A stretch of 64,000 bases of DNA from Cladopsammia gracilis (lineage: Eukaryota; Cnidaria; Anthozoa; Scleractinia; Dendrophylliidae): NCBI GenBank assembly GCA_022457155.1, contig JAJGOT010000057.1, positions 1,320,501 through 1,384,500 on the forward strand, given 5' to 3'. A model generated the notes under the pieces. The model made no database searches. It was not told the origin of the DNA and was given only the letters and a program-made list of their open reading frames with translations. The position numbers were made by a program, and so were the translations under genes. Below are positions 42,833 to 53,317 of the stretch, one piece after another (within the stretch, counting starts at the first letter, position 1; each line of letters starts with the position of its first letter).

Positions 42833-45800
42833 TTAGCCTTTCCATGGTGCATTGGTGATGTTAACCAGGTTAGCACACTGCTCCGTCGGCATGTTATCCT
42901 GCAATGTGAATTCAAAAACAATTTTATATCATGAAGTATTTTTGATGTCAAATAAATATAAATAATGACTGCAGATTGAAAATCCTAGCTGTTGACTTCT
43001 CGGAATGGATAATGTCAAAGAATGAATAACATAGAAATTTTCTCAAAGTGATGGATTAACTGATTTTAAGAAAACTTTGGAAGAGAAACTTATTACATAC
43101 CCTTTAAAGCAACCCTGATGCAACAATAATTCATTGGTGGATAAAGGTTGAGGATGTTACAAGCGAAGGGTCGATTATCAGCTGCTCTTTGGGAAAAGAG
43201 CCCACACTCAAGGAGGAAAAACCGGGTGGACGTTGGACCCATCACCAGTGCAAATCAAAACTACCTACCAAAACTTTCATATCTTCTTCACTGATGACAA
43301 AGTCAAAAACATCTGCATTTTCTAGGATTCTTTCTTTTTTACTTGACTTGGGAATAGTTATGTAATTTTTCTGAACACTCCAACGAATGAGAAGTTGTGG
43401 AACAGTTTTCTTGTACCTAAGTGGTAAAGACAAACTAAGATAAAAATTTGCGACATTTCCTAACAAATTATTCTTTACACACAATGTTCCGGTATAAAAG
43501 GCTTAAGCTACTCCCCCCGTTGCACATCTTTTGGGTGTGAAATACAAATTAAGGCATCTTTCAGTCACAAAATGTGGTTAACATGCGCATCCTTTAAATA
43601 TGTAATTTGCTTAAAAAATCTAATTAAACCAATATTTTACCTAAGCAAAAAAAGAAATTAAGAAGTTCATAAAGACTTCTGATGTAACTTTCATGATAAA
43701 GTTTTTCCAAATTGTGTTAGCAATGATCTTAGTTGACGCATGTTTTTTTGTCAGTTGTCAATGCTTCTAATCAGTGGTTGATTGACAACTGGAAGAGAGA
43801 ATGGCCAGGCCATGGTCCTTTTATACCAGAACTTCGTATTTAAACATTCAAGAGCATAGAAGAACATATGAATTGTGTAGATCAAATGTCTGGCTGACCT
43901 ACACGTACACTACCCAGCTTCCCCTACCCCTCCAATCTGTATACAAAGTATTAAAATGTGCGGTAAGGGGAAATAAGTACCCATACATCCACCCACAGGG
44001 GATTTCAAGTGCCTAAAGCCTTTTAAAAGTATGAAGCTAAACTGGAATTACCAGAGGGGTGGGGTGTTTGAACCAAAAGGCCTTCCCTGGGGTGGGGCTT
44101 TAAGGATATTTTCAAGAACAACACAATGTACTTTGTTGAACTTTTCTAGTCGTCAGTTGAAGCTCACCACAACAGCCATTACGAGGAGGTTGACAATAAG
44201 AGCATAAATTTTAACTGATTGGATAGGAATTTGAGAATGGTAGAGGTGACAACTTTGTGGTGGCTGTTTAGATGTTTAACTGTACCAATGCGTCAATCAT
44301 AACTTCTGCTCCTGTTTTGACAAGGCACAGTAAGAAAAACCACTGTTACCCTCTTAGCCTGCAAATACAACTGCCTCTCATTGCTAACTGTCACTAGGGG
44401 CATTGGTGTGAAAGCCCCTAGCAGCTGAAAGTGATGATAGGTGGCCACGGCTGTATACACAGATTATCAGCCACCTTCAAAAGATACCATTGCTTACCTA
44501 CTTGCCATTTCTACTAACACTGGATCATCATTTTTCCTGCCACGAAACAGTGGACAGTAACCCATTGGTGCAATTCCTTTTTCTGTACAGTAGTTGACAA
44601 TGTCTTCCAATCGCCAAAAAGGATTGAGCTCAATTTGATTGACAGCTGGCGTGGGAAGCCCTGCTTTCTCCATCTCTTTCAGGTGATGTACACCAAAGTT
44701 GGAGACTCCAACAGACCTTTAGAAAAAACGTTTTTACTAAAGTCAGAAGAAGAATGATGTCTTTTTGGGGACCTCCATTGCTCTGCTCCTCACGAAGCGG
44801 CCCTCCCATGGTAATTTACAACAAGCATTGCGCGGTTCCAGAAAATATCCATACTCCCCCCACGGAAGGTTTTTTGTTTAGCACCCCCGTCCCCCCAGGA
44901 AATTCCAGTTCAGCTTCATACATTGCTTCTAAAATGTTGGCTTTTAAGACCCCCCTCCCCCTAGGAATTTCCAATGACCTTCCATGGGGTGGGTATGGAT
45001 TTTTTCTGGAACTACACATTCATTATTGGACTGTGATGTCATTTTTACCTTTAATATAAGAGAAAGGGAACGTGCAAAATACCCTAGCGTATTACACAGT
45101 AGATTGCCATTTTACACCTGTGCATCCCGGTTTCAAGACATATATAATTTAAGCTAATAATTTTATAAATACATTCAAGAATTTCAGTCGAATTATGAAT
45201 GCCATTGTTTGGTGGTTTCACAGATTTGTGCGGACATTTTACTCATTGCTCACATTTTTATGCATAACTCGTAAAATATCCATGTGTATTATCTGTTAAG
45301 TTATTGAATAAGGTGTATGTATGTTGACTAGTGTTGCAACGATGAATCGATCGATACAATTTCATATCTTGATACAGCTGTCACGATATACAATACACTA
45401 ACAAAGCCCAATATTCTTGAAAAATAAAACACGTTTATCTTTTATTCCTCTGTATTTGGAAACACAGCATTGCATATAAAGGGATGCCAGTGTATATCCC
45501 TATTGAATTTGAACGGAACAGTGTTTTATGATCATGCCACATGCTGTTAGTGTTTTAATCACTTACATGTAACATTCTTTAAAGTAAATAAGAAATTGTG
45601 TTAAAGCAACATTACAATGTAAGTTAACGTAAATGTACCATATTTGTATCAAGATCCTGCTTTAATATCGATATTCGTATTGTGAGAAAGAATACTGCGA
45701 TATATACATGTACATGTAGGTATAAAATTGTGGTATATAATTTTTTGCAGCACTAACATTGACTAATGCCAACAGCAGAACTTGTAACACATATTGAAAT

Positions 45801-48524
45801 AAAGACAGGCAACCCTGTTTAAGTAATTTTAGATTTATCATCCAACTAGTACATGTATTATACTAAAAAGCCATCTCAAACCTTGAATTTGTTTACTGTT
45901 AGGTTTGTTGACCACTCTTGTCACTTTTATGTACAATGTAGTGAGCTTTAAAGTAACTTCTCTGACTATTAATTTGGTTTAAATTATATTGCCCCAAATC
46001 ATGGCCTCCTAATATTATCATTGTTCTGTTCCATTTGGCAGAAAAACTCAATGGTTCTCTCAAAAGAAATGAATTATGTGCTACACTTGCCCCATTCTAT
46101 TTTGTTCATACTGTTGCATTTGGGGGAAAATTCTCATGTGTTTTTTTGTTATTATGGAAATGCAGAGTGTGAGGGTTTGTTCTCTTGCCAAGACATCATG
46201 CAGCCCCTTTAATAATCAAACTGAAACATGAGCCAGAAGTGAAAAGGACGAGTTTCAAGTTTACATTGAATTTTAACAGCAAGTGCTAGTAGTCACCTTA
46301 TAAGTCCTTGTTCCTGGAGTTTTAACATGGCTTTATAAGAATCAATATTTTCCCCAGGAGTAGGGGAATGGATGAGGTACAAGTCAATATAGCCAACATC
46401 AAGCCTGTAAAAAAAACAAATTTATAAAATATCACCCTTCACCTTTCAACAACATGGAGTAACAAACAAGGACATTGTTATGGACATTTCCCAGAGTCAC
46501 ACATTACCATTGGTGAAATTATTAAAGAACCTTGGAATACTGTATTACAATTAAGAATACAGTATGTTACTATAATTACTGAAGATCCAAAGGTGTTTCA
46601 ATTATAGACTGACACGTTTAAGCTCATTTGACAATTTTAATTAGATAACCGCAAACATGTAGCTGTAATGCAAAGACCTTCTGTTATCCTTATCCTTCAC
46701 AGTGAAGATAAAAATTCTTCACATGTGGATTGAGATATGATTTTTCTGCATTGGAGAAATCATTGTATTTCAGTAAAGTTAATATGTAATGAACTGGGCT
46801 CTTTTTGCAATCGTACCTTCAATTATTCATAATTACTCACTTGTTTAGGCTTGCATTAAATGCCTCCAGACATTGATCATATCCGTGGGAACCACTCCAA
46901 AGTTTTGTCACTACAAAAATGTCTTCCCTTTTTACCCCTGACTCTTTGATTCCGTGTCCGACTTCAGCTTCATTTCTGAAACATTACAAGAAGTGGTTTG
47001 AATTAAAATATATAGTATCTTTTCTGTGACAAGCTGACCCTAGCATGGGTAATAAGGTTAACAGATCTGATCCTGGGGAAGAATGACTTTCGATTGACTG
47101 AGTGTGATTCAAGTGTGTTCCTAAAACTTGTAGCTGATGAATTGTTTGCCTGTGGGCCATTGAGTCATTTTATTAACTGGTGGATGCATGCATGGAATAC
47201 ATACAGTACTATATTCACAATCTTATTTTAATGTTTAGTTTGTTATTGAAAATATTAAAATATTCTTATACAGTATGCAAAGTATTACTGACACATTTTA
47301 AAATGAAAATAAGCTATAAAAGTAACAAACAATTTTAATTGCTGCCTTCTTGCATTTACATTTAACATTTCAGATGCAAAATGATGTGACACAAACATGT
47401 GAGCTGTAAGAAATCAGGGGCCCCTGCGAAGCCAACCAGCCATTGACGCTCTGCATGCCTGGGCCATGCATATGGCCATGTGGGGCACTGCTGGCCAGCA
47501 ACTGCCTTGAGTTTACCTATCCCTAAATTACATTTAGCCACATCTAATCAGTTCAGACTGTTTTCAGTACGGATTTGTTACATGGTTTCCACAACAGACA
47601 TGTTGAGGGTTAAAAAACATTCTCAAAGGATAACAAATTCATTGTTCTACACCCAACAATTAACATGGACCTTAGCCAGTCATGTGCAATGATCCCCCTA
47701 TAGGGAAGATATCAATGACGTCACCAATTGTTATTATTATACATTGGTGTCACTAGCTCGATTTTGATTGGCTATAAGCACGTAGCAAAAATTATTGCTT
47801 GCTGTTTCTGTTATGTCATACCTACAGACAATGAATTTTATATATGTTGAAGTGACGTCATACCTACAGAAAATAGTTTTATGCATGCAGAAGTGCTGTG
47901 CATTGATTACTTTTTTGTGCGCGCTCTTGTCTTTACAAGTGGCTCAGGAATATGCACAATAAAACAATTATTGGATTCGGTTATCGCATGATAGCGATAA
48001 TTATCAAGGCCTCAGTTTGTGTTATCTGCCGAAGCCGAACACAAACTTTGGTCTTGATAATTATCGCTATCATGCTCAATCTCATCCAATAATTGTTAAT
48101 TAATGTGCCAACCAGAGCCTTATTGGCTGCCGAAACAAAGGGTTCTTTTGTTCCAGTGGTTGGCACATTTGAATAAACAGATATCATCCCTATAGCATCT
48201 TCTATACATGTCACGTACACTTTTTTCGTTGTGTCCCACTTACCCGTAAACAGCTGCAGTATCAATCATGCGGTATCCATTCTGCAGAGCAAACTTCACC
48301 GCCTCGCTGCCATCTTCACCCAAAGCCTTAAACACTCCAAGACCGAATAAAGGTATTTTATAGCCATTATTTAACGTAATTTTTCTTTGCATACCTTCGC
48401 CTTCTATACTCATTGTTGTGAAGCTCTTTAAAGCTCGGAAACCAATTCTAAAATTAAAATATTGTACACTTCTGGAAAAATTAAGTGCTAGGCATTTCAC
48501 AAGGTGTAGATTTACGACAGGCAT
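42833..48524 (-). CDS. Aldo-keto reductase, minus-strand copy
   Basis: Six exons join in frame: 48244-48524, 46841-46975, 46297-46404, 44498-44716, 43269-43416 and 42833-42898. Exons 2-5 have exactly the same lengths (135, 108, 219, 148) and phases as the plus copy. From the first Met the product is 318 residues; from the internal Met before SIEGEG it is 281. The catalytic residues are intact: MIDTA, VYG, VTKLW and LIHSP. The tail DNMPTEQC and NITNAPWKG mirrors the paralogue. The 37-residue extension has five basic and no acidic residues and many Ser, Phe and Leu, as in mitochondrial presequences. A stop (TGA) lies in frame 57 bases upstream of the first ATG. Confidence 0.88.
44352..44468. 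repeat. Intron-4 foldback, minus AKR copy
   Basis: This is the counterpart of 34834-34935, at the same position after the exon 4 donor, with about the same arms (gctgctaggggc / gcccctag). The exon-4 duplication found beside the plus copy is absent here. Confidence 0.8.
44835..45012. mobile_element. Foldback element in AKR intron 3
   Basis: The left end gttccagaaaatatccatac with ccccacggaagg pairs with ccttccatggggtgggtatg and the right end ttttttctggaac. Two C-rich runs lie inside. Non-coding. Confidence 0.7.
45058..45262 (+). repeat. Dispersed repeat, copy 2 of 2
   Basis: This matches 3430-3632 in the same orientation, with moderate divergence. It is directly followed by the hAT-like element at 45329. 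Confidence 0.6.
45329..45755. mobile_element. hAT-like non-autonomous element
   Basis: The left end tagtgttgcaacgat and right end ttgcagcacta are short inverted repeats of hAT type. Flanking octamers atgttgac (45321-45328) and acattgac (45756-45763) agree at six of eight positions, consistent with an aged 8-bp target duplication. The interior has gatatcgat-type words and no frame. Confidence 0.6.
46405..46840. other. AKR (minus) intron 2
   Basis: No element was recognised. Introns of the two AKR paralogues differ greatly outside the intron-4 foldback, so most intronic repeats arrived after duplication. Confidence 0.4.
47700..48193. mobile_element. MITE, ATAGGGAAGATATC ends, long copy with inner foldback
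   Basis: Both ends match the short copy at 21433-21578. The right part, aatgtgccaaccagagcctt to ggttggcacatttgaata, is nearly the same. About 350 bp is inserted after caccaattgttatta. That insert holds its own palindrome, gataattatcaaggc and gccttgataattatc-like arms with a catgatagcgat pair. The element ends 50 bases from the exon 1 donor of the minus AKR gene. Confidence 0.75.
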
Positions 48525-49522
48525 TCTTAACTCGCCAAGGAGAAGGAACTGAGCACTAGTTTTGACGTAGGTACTTCATGTATCCCTTATTATAATGTAT
48601 TTAATCCAAAAATTGAATTCTGACGGATTGGCTCGAAAGGGTTTCTTACATCTTACGTACATGTCAGAACAATTAAACATTAGCATTTAATGGTTTTAGT
48701 CTCTGAAACAAATTATAGATAAGCTAATGGAAGGGTTATTAAAATTTCCTTCAAGACCGTTTATGACGTCATATCTGTTGTCATGGTAACTATAACCCTC
48801 CAAAGACATACCCCTACCCCTACCCCTCAAAAGTCAGTTTTTTAATCTATCTTTAAAACTAACTCGGTTACCTATGTTTTTTATAAGCGTCTTTAAAAGT
48901 TTGCAATATTCTTCACTTCCTGTGTAAATTTGAAAAAATCTGTATTGTGAAATCGAGATGAATCGAAAAAGGCCTTTTAAAGATTTAAAAAAAAATTCCA
49001 CTCTACAGTTTTTTTTCTAAAATGTCTCAAGTGTTAGAAAAAGTTGAATGCTACTAACATAGCAAATTTTTGAGATAAAGAGGAATATTTTATGACGATT
49101 TATTTCTGGTGCTCCTATCGGTCCCCTCGTTCGCTTGGGGGGAGGGATGGCAAGTGTCCCAGGACTGAAGGCTACGTGGGGTAATTTCGCGGGTGGGGCC
49201 GGATGCATCCTCACCCTATACTTCACACTAAAACTTCATATATTTCTTTTGTCGGCGGCATCCATATGGAATTAAATTAAAAATATAAATTTAATATATA
49301 ATATGGATACCCCAACCAACCTCCACAAGTTAACAGCTTTTGCAGATTTTGAATAAATTGCAGCATAGCAAAACAGAGGCAATGCAATTCATGATCATCA
49401 AAGCCGCCGGTGAGGATGATCTACGCCTCATGCTCCTAAAATGCTAGCCTTTGAGACTCACTGAAATGCCAGAAACTATGGCTTCGCTTGTAATCTCGAG
49501 GAGCAAACTTGGACACAAATCA
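48525..49522. other. Upstream of the minus AKR gene
   Basis: No TATA box or CpG-rich promoter was identified. A cctacccctacccct tract lies at about 48811-48828. No exon was recognised. Confidence 0.35.
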
Positions 49523-49822
49523 AGGGGTGGCGAATGGTAAATCTGAGACTCGCCGAGACCCTTGTTTTAAAATCCGAGACCGCGACCGCAGCTACGTTAT
49601 AAAATCTAAGCCCGAGACTCTGAAAATATCCAAATCGCCTATCAAACAACAAACAAGGATGAAGAATGAGAATGCTTGACAAAAGTATCTGAGACTCCGA
49701 GACATTGAGGAAAAAAATCCGAGACTCTGAGACAGGAAAAGCACCAGCCAAACGAGACTTTGAGACTTTGAGACCAAAATTTTCCGAGACCCACGATTTT
49801 GAAGGTACCATTCGCCACCCCT
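49523..49822. mobile_element. MITE with CGAGACTC internal repeats
   Basis: The ends aggggtggcgaatggta and taccattcgccacccct are exact inverted repeats. The interior has more than ten scattered gagac(t) units, most as ccgagact. Coding frames here (Ser-Glu-Ser-rich) are artefacts of the repeats. Confidence 0.85.
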
Positions 49823-50310
49823 AAATCACGTTTTACAAACTTACGTATATTACAGCATCACCATAAAGCGCGATTCATTAAATAAAAAACAATACCGGTG
49901 AACTCCCATTATTCTCTAGACTTTCTCAAAGTCGTTCGCTTCTCGTTTCCGATTTCTGCTCGCGCTGAGCTCGACTTGTAGGCAAGTCTAATTATTCTCT
50001 AGTGTATCTGTCAAGTTTTAGCGAAATCGGCTTCTGAAGGCCCAAGATATAAAGCCTTTGAAAGTGACATCCCTGCCAAAATTTTGCCTTATGAATTTAT
50101 TCATGGACAGGTGTTCCCCGAGACCTTAAGGAAAGTGTTCGGTTACTTCAGCACTGTTAGACTGAGTAAAGAGTTAGTCGATGCATGCTAAGAGAAGCGT
50201 TTTGATGCGGAAGATTCTGGTCTTCTTCTATTTTCTTCTTTTTCTTTGTCCTCTTCGATTTTTATCTCTCTTAGGTCCAAGAAGTTGCTTTATAATCATG
50301 CAACACTTAC

Positions 50311-50381
50311 CAGAATACAATAACGCACCCATTCCAAATCAAATCCACGCGGAGAAAATGAACGCTTTTTATAGATGCCAT
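50311..50381 (-). pseudogene. Broken signal-peptide exon, copy 1
   Basis: On the minus strand an ATG-GCA-TCT start, a hydrophobic-coding core and a GTAAGT donor (50305-50310) align with the copies at 58471-58546 and 58852-58933. Here one extra base after the start shifts the frame, and the hydrophobic frame also carries a TGA. It resembles a relict first exon of a secreted-protein family. Confidence 0.5.
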
Positions 50382-50971
50382 GTTCGCTAAATGGATTTTT
50401 TTCTTTTATCAACGACTCTCCTCTTATGCAGGCCTTTAAGCTTAATATAAAGCTTCCCCGTTGTAATAAACGGCCTAAGGGAAATAATAATTCTTCCGTT
50501 TTTACGTATTCTATTCTTTCTATAATTAATTAATCATGACAAGTTGGGGTCTCTGAAATATGTTACAGCCCGTACCCATTTTATTTTCCGTTTTGCTTCA
50601 TCTTTTCAACAATTAACTTATATTGAAAAGGGATTTTTAGGCATTGTTATCCATCAGAATCCGATTCATTGTTTTTGTTTTAGCTCTTAACTTCTTATTT
50701 TCCTCGATAGCTGCTTTTTAATAGCTTACTGTATAGTAAAGGGCCTAATTATCCAAATTGTTCAGTAAAAATGTTTAATGTAGTGTCTACTGTGCATGCG
50801 CGTAGACACCTTGCTAAAACCGAAAATTGTAACAGTGAAAGCTGCAACAATGAAAGCTGTCAGGGTAATATCCATTTCAACAAAAATCTCACTATTTCTG
50901 ATAAATATGGTTGTCCCAAGGCCAAAATATGGTTCAATTATGGAAATAGCATTCACCGAACGTCAAGAAAT

Positions 50972-51257
50972 AGAGCAGTTTTCATTTGAGTGTCGTAAAA
51001 CCAAAACCAAAGTAATTACTCTGACCAATCACAGCAGTCGTAAACAATCCAATGAACCAATCAGAGCTCGAAGCAATTACATGTCGGCGGCGACAAGCGC
51101 GGGAAAACGCGTGCGGGCAAGTCACGATTGGTTTTGGTTTTATTTCTGATTGGTCGAGAAAGTGGCGCGAGATTTTTTTTGGCCAATCACAAAGCGTAGC
51201 AATGAAAAACCAAAGCAATAGTGTAATTACTTTTGATACTCAATTGAAAACTGCTCT
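50972..51257. mobile_element. CCAAT-rich repeat family, full-length copy
   Basis: The ends agagcagttttcatttgagt and tcaattgaaaactgctct are inverted. Internal pairs include ccaatcacagc / gattggt and tggcgcgag near the centre. Many ccaat and attgg words lie on both strands. Copies 1 and 2 (4567-4806, 21761-21995) are truncated. Confidence 0.75.
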
Positions 51258-52194
51258 AAGTGAATATGTTGGTCCTTACGATTGGTGTTTTTCCCTTTGT
51301 TTAAACGTGTTTTTTTGTTAAGATTCTGGTTTATAAACACATGCACTAAATTTTCGTAGAAAAAAGGCAGTAGATACTGAAAAAAAAAACCCGCCAGTTT
51401 GAATGCGGAGTAGGTTGCGGAGCTCTTTGCAAGGAGTAGGTAGGAGTCGTACTCGGGTAGTTTTGATGTATATTTTTTTGTTTGCGGTTTCTCAGAATAA
51501 ATGGAAAACATACGAACGTTCTTTGAAAAGGTTCTGGAGGCCATAAGCGTTTGACATTCTTAATAGGTACAAAAAGTGAAAATTAAGTATTAAAAATGGG
51601 AATAACCCTTCCACGGAAGATATCTCGTAGTTGTACAGTAAATGGTTTATGCTTCAGTTTTTCATCAGTGTAGTTTGTGATGAGTTTAATTACGTATTGG
51701 CCTTTCGAAGATTATTAAATGAAATAGTTTTGCAGGGGTTTGATTGTCCAAGTCTGGGGTTTAAAAACTAATCGATTATAGAAATCTGGAGGCCTCAATG
51801 TACCACTTGGACTTGAAGAAAGCCAGATGAAGGTGAAGGTCTATTTGTAAAGAGAAACGTTTTTACGACGTTGTTCCTTCACAAGAGTTTCTGAGGATAA
51901 ACCATCTTCAGAATTCTTGCCATGGGACTGAAATAGCTTTTAACAAATTGGACAAACATACGCGCCAAAATTAAAAAAAAAATTGTCCCGGCCGCTATTT
52001 TATTTTGTTTCAAAATTATTTTTATTTAATATTTGCCTTAAATAGTTTGCCTAATTTCACTTTGCTATACCTAAAGTTAATTCGAATTTAAAATACATTT
52101 AAAGTCTTCGGACTGTGACCAACAAGAAGACAATTTTATTGGTCTTAAGAACGCAATGACAAATTGGTAATTTCTGATAACTTTTAAAGGCCCG
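51258..52194. other. Gene-free stretch
   Basis: No exon or clear element was found. Poly-A and poly-T runs are short. Confidence 0.3.
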
Positions 52195-52832
52195 TACCGT
52201 TTACACAGGCGATTTTTTTGTGCAATTTTTGTCGCACTTGTCGATGCAACGTTTGTCGCGCGCAAGTTGCATTTTCAAATCGCATGTGTAAACGGACGGC
52301 GACTGTGTGTGTAATCGCACTGCTGAGAAAAAGATGCAATTTAGAGCAAAAAACAGTGCGATTCGGGAATAAATCGCATTGCTGAGAAAAAGATGCGATT
52401 TGGAGAAAAAAAAGTGCGATTCGGGAATAAATCGCACTGCTGAGAGCCAATCAGATTGCAAGGATCACCAGTGATTTCAAAATGGATATGTAATAAGGGC
52501 GTAAATTGCATGTTCGAAACCTGATGCACCTTGGCGGAGATTTTCGGAAAATCGCAGTAAATATCGCACCCGAATCGCACTGAAATCGCCGCCCGTTTAC
52601 ACATGCGACAAAAGTTGTATTGGAGAGCGCGGCAAAAATTACATCAAAAATCGCATGTTCGAAACCTGGTGCAACTTGGTGGCGATTTTTGGGAGGTCAC
52701 AGCAAATCAAAGCAAATTTCGCACCCGAATCGCACAGGAAATCGCCCCTAGTTTACACAAAAGTTGCATTGGAGGGCGCGACAAAAATCACATCAAAAAT
52801 CGTATGAGTAAACGGGCCTTAAACGGGCCTTT
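52195..52832. mobile_element. Foldback element with AATCGCACTGCTGAGA repeats
   Basis: The left end aaaggcccgtaccgtttacac pairs with gtaaacgggcctt near the right; the right terminus is doubled (aacgggcctt twice). Internally, caatcgcattgctgagaaaa-type units of about 58 bp repeat two to three times, and cgaaacctgatgcaccttgg-type units repeat twice. It resembles the GGCCCGT-ended Harbinger-like group. Confidence 0.7.
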
Positions 52833-53054
52833 ACTGATAAAGTGAATGCCCCCAGATGAACAAAGATCACCCATCGCACAGAGTAGCCGCTTAGAACTGA
52901 AAGCTAAACGCTGCATCGTGGCACCGGCCTGAAAATAGTCAGAAACAGTTCAATAACAGCTACGAAAACAGTTACTACAAATCAGTAGACTAAATATTGC
53001 TATTTAACAAAAGCGGGGAATGGGACAAATACGCTTTTTAATTCGTTCTTGGCC

Positions 53055-53317
53055 TTAATTTACCGGTTTGATTTTCATCTCAGCTCGTGTAGCTGAGTAA
53101 TTGTAACCCATACATGTGAACCAGTTCACACCATCAGCGAAAGAAGAGTGTGTGCCGTTATGATAAAAGTCATTGAGGTTGGAGGTGTGACATTGTTTGT
53201 ACCACCAGGCTCCCTTGAATCTCTCGGCACAGTTACTAGAATGTTTGTCGTTGCCTCGATCATTGGTGGAGAACGCCATGTCACGATGGCCCTTGAGCGA
53301 ATCACCAGTAGTTCCTG
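53055..53317 (-). CDS. FReD exon B (C-terminal, with stop)
   Basis: It follows acceptor aacttag, completes Ala with the G left by exon A, and ends with EMKIKPVN and a TAA stop at 53055. It carries the calcium-site acidic residues, the NCAE and QCH cysteines, and the SNLNDFYHNG and GVNWFTCMGY motifs of the family. Confidence 0.88.
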
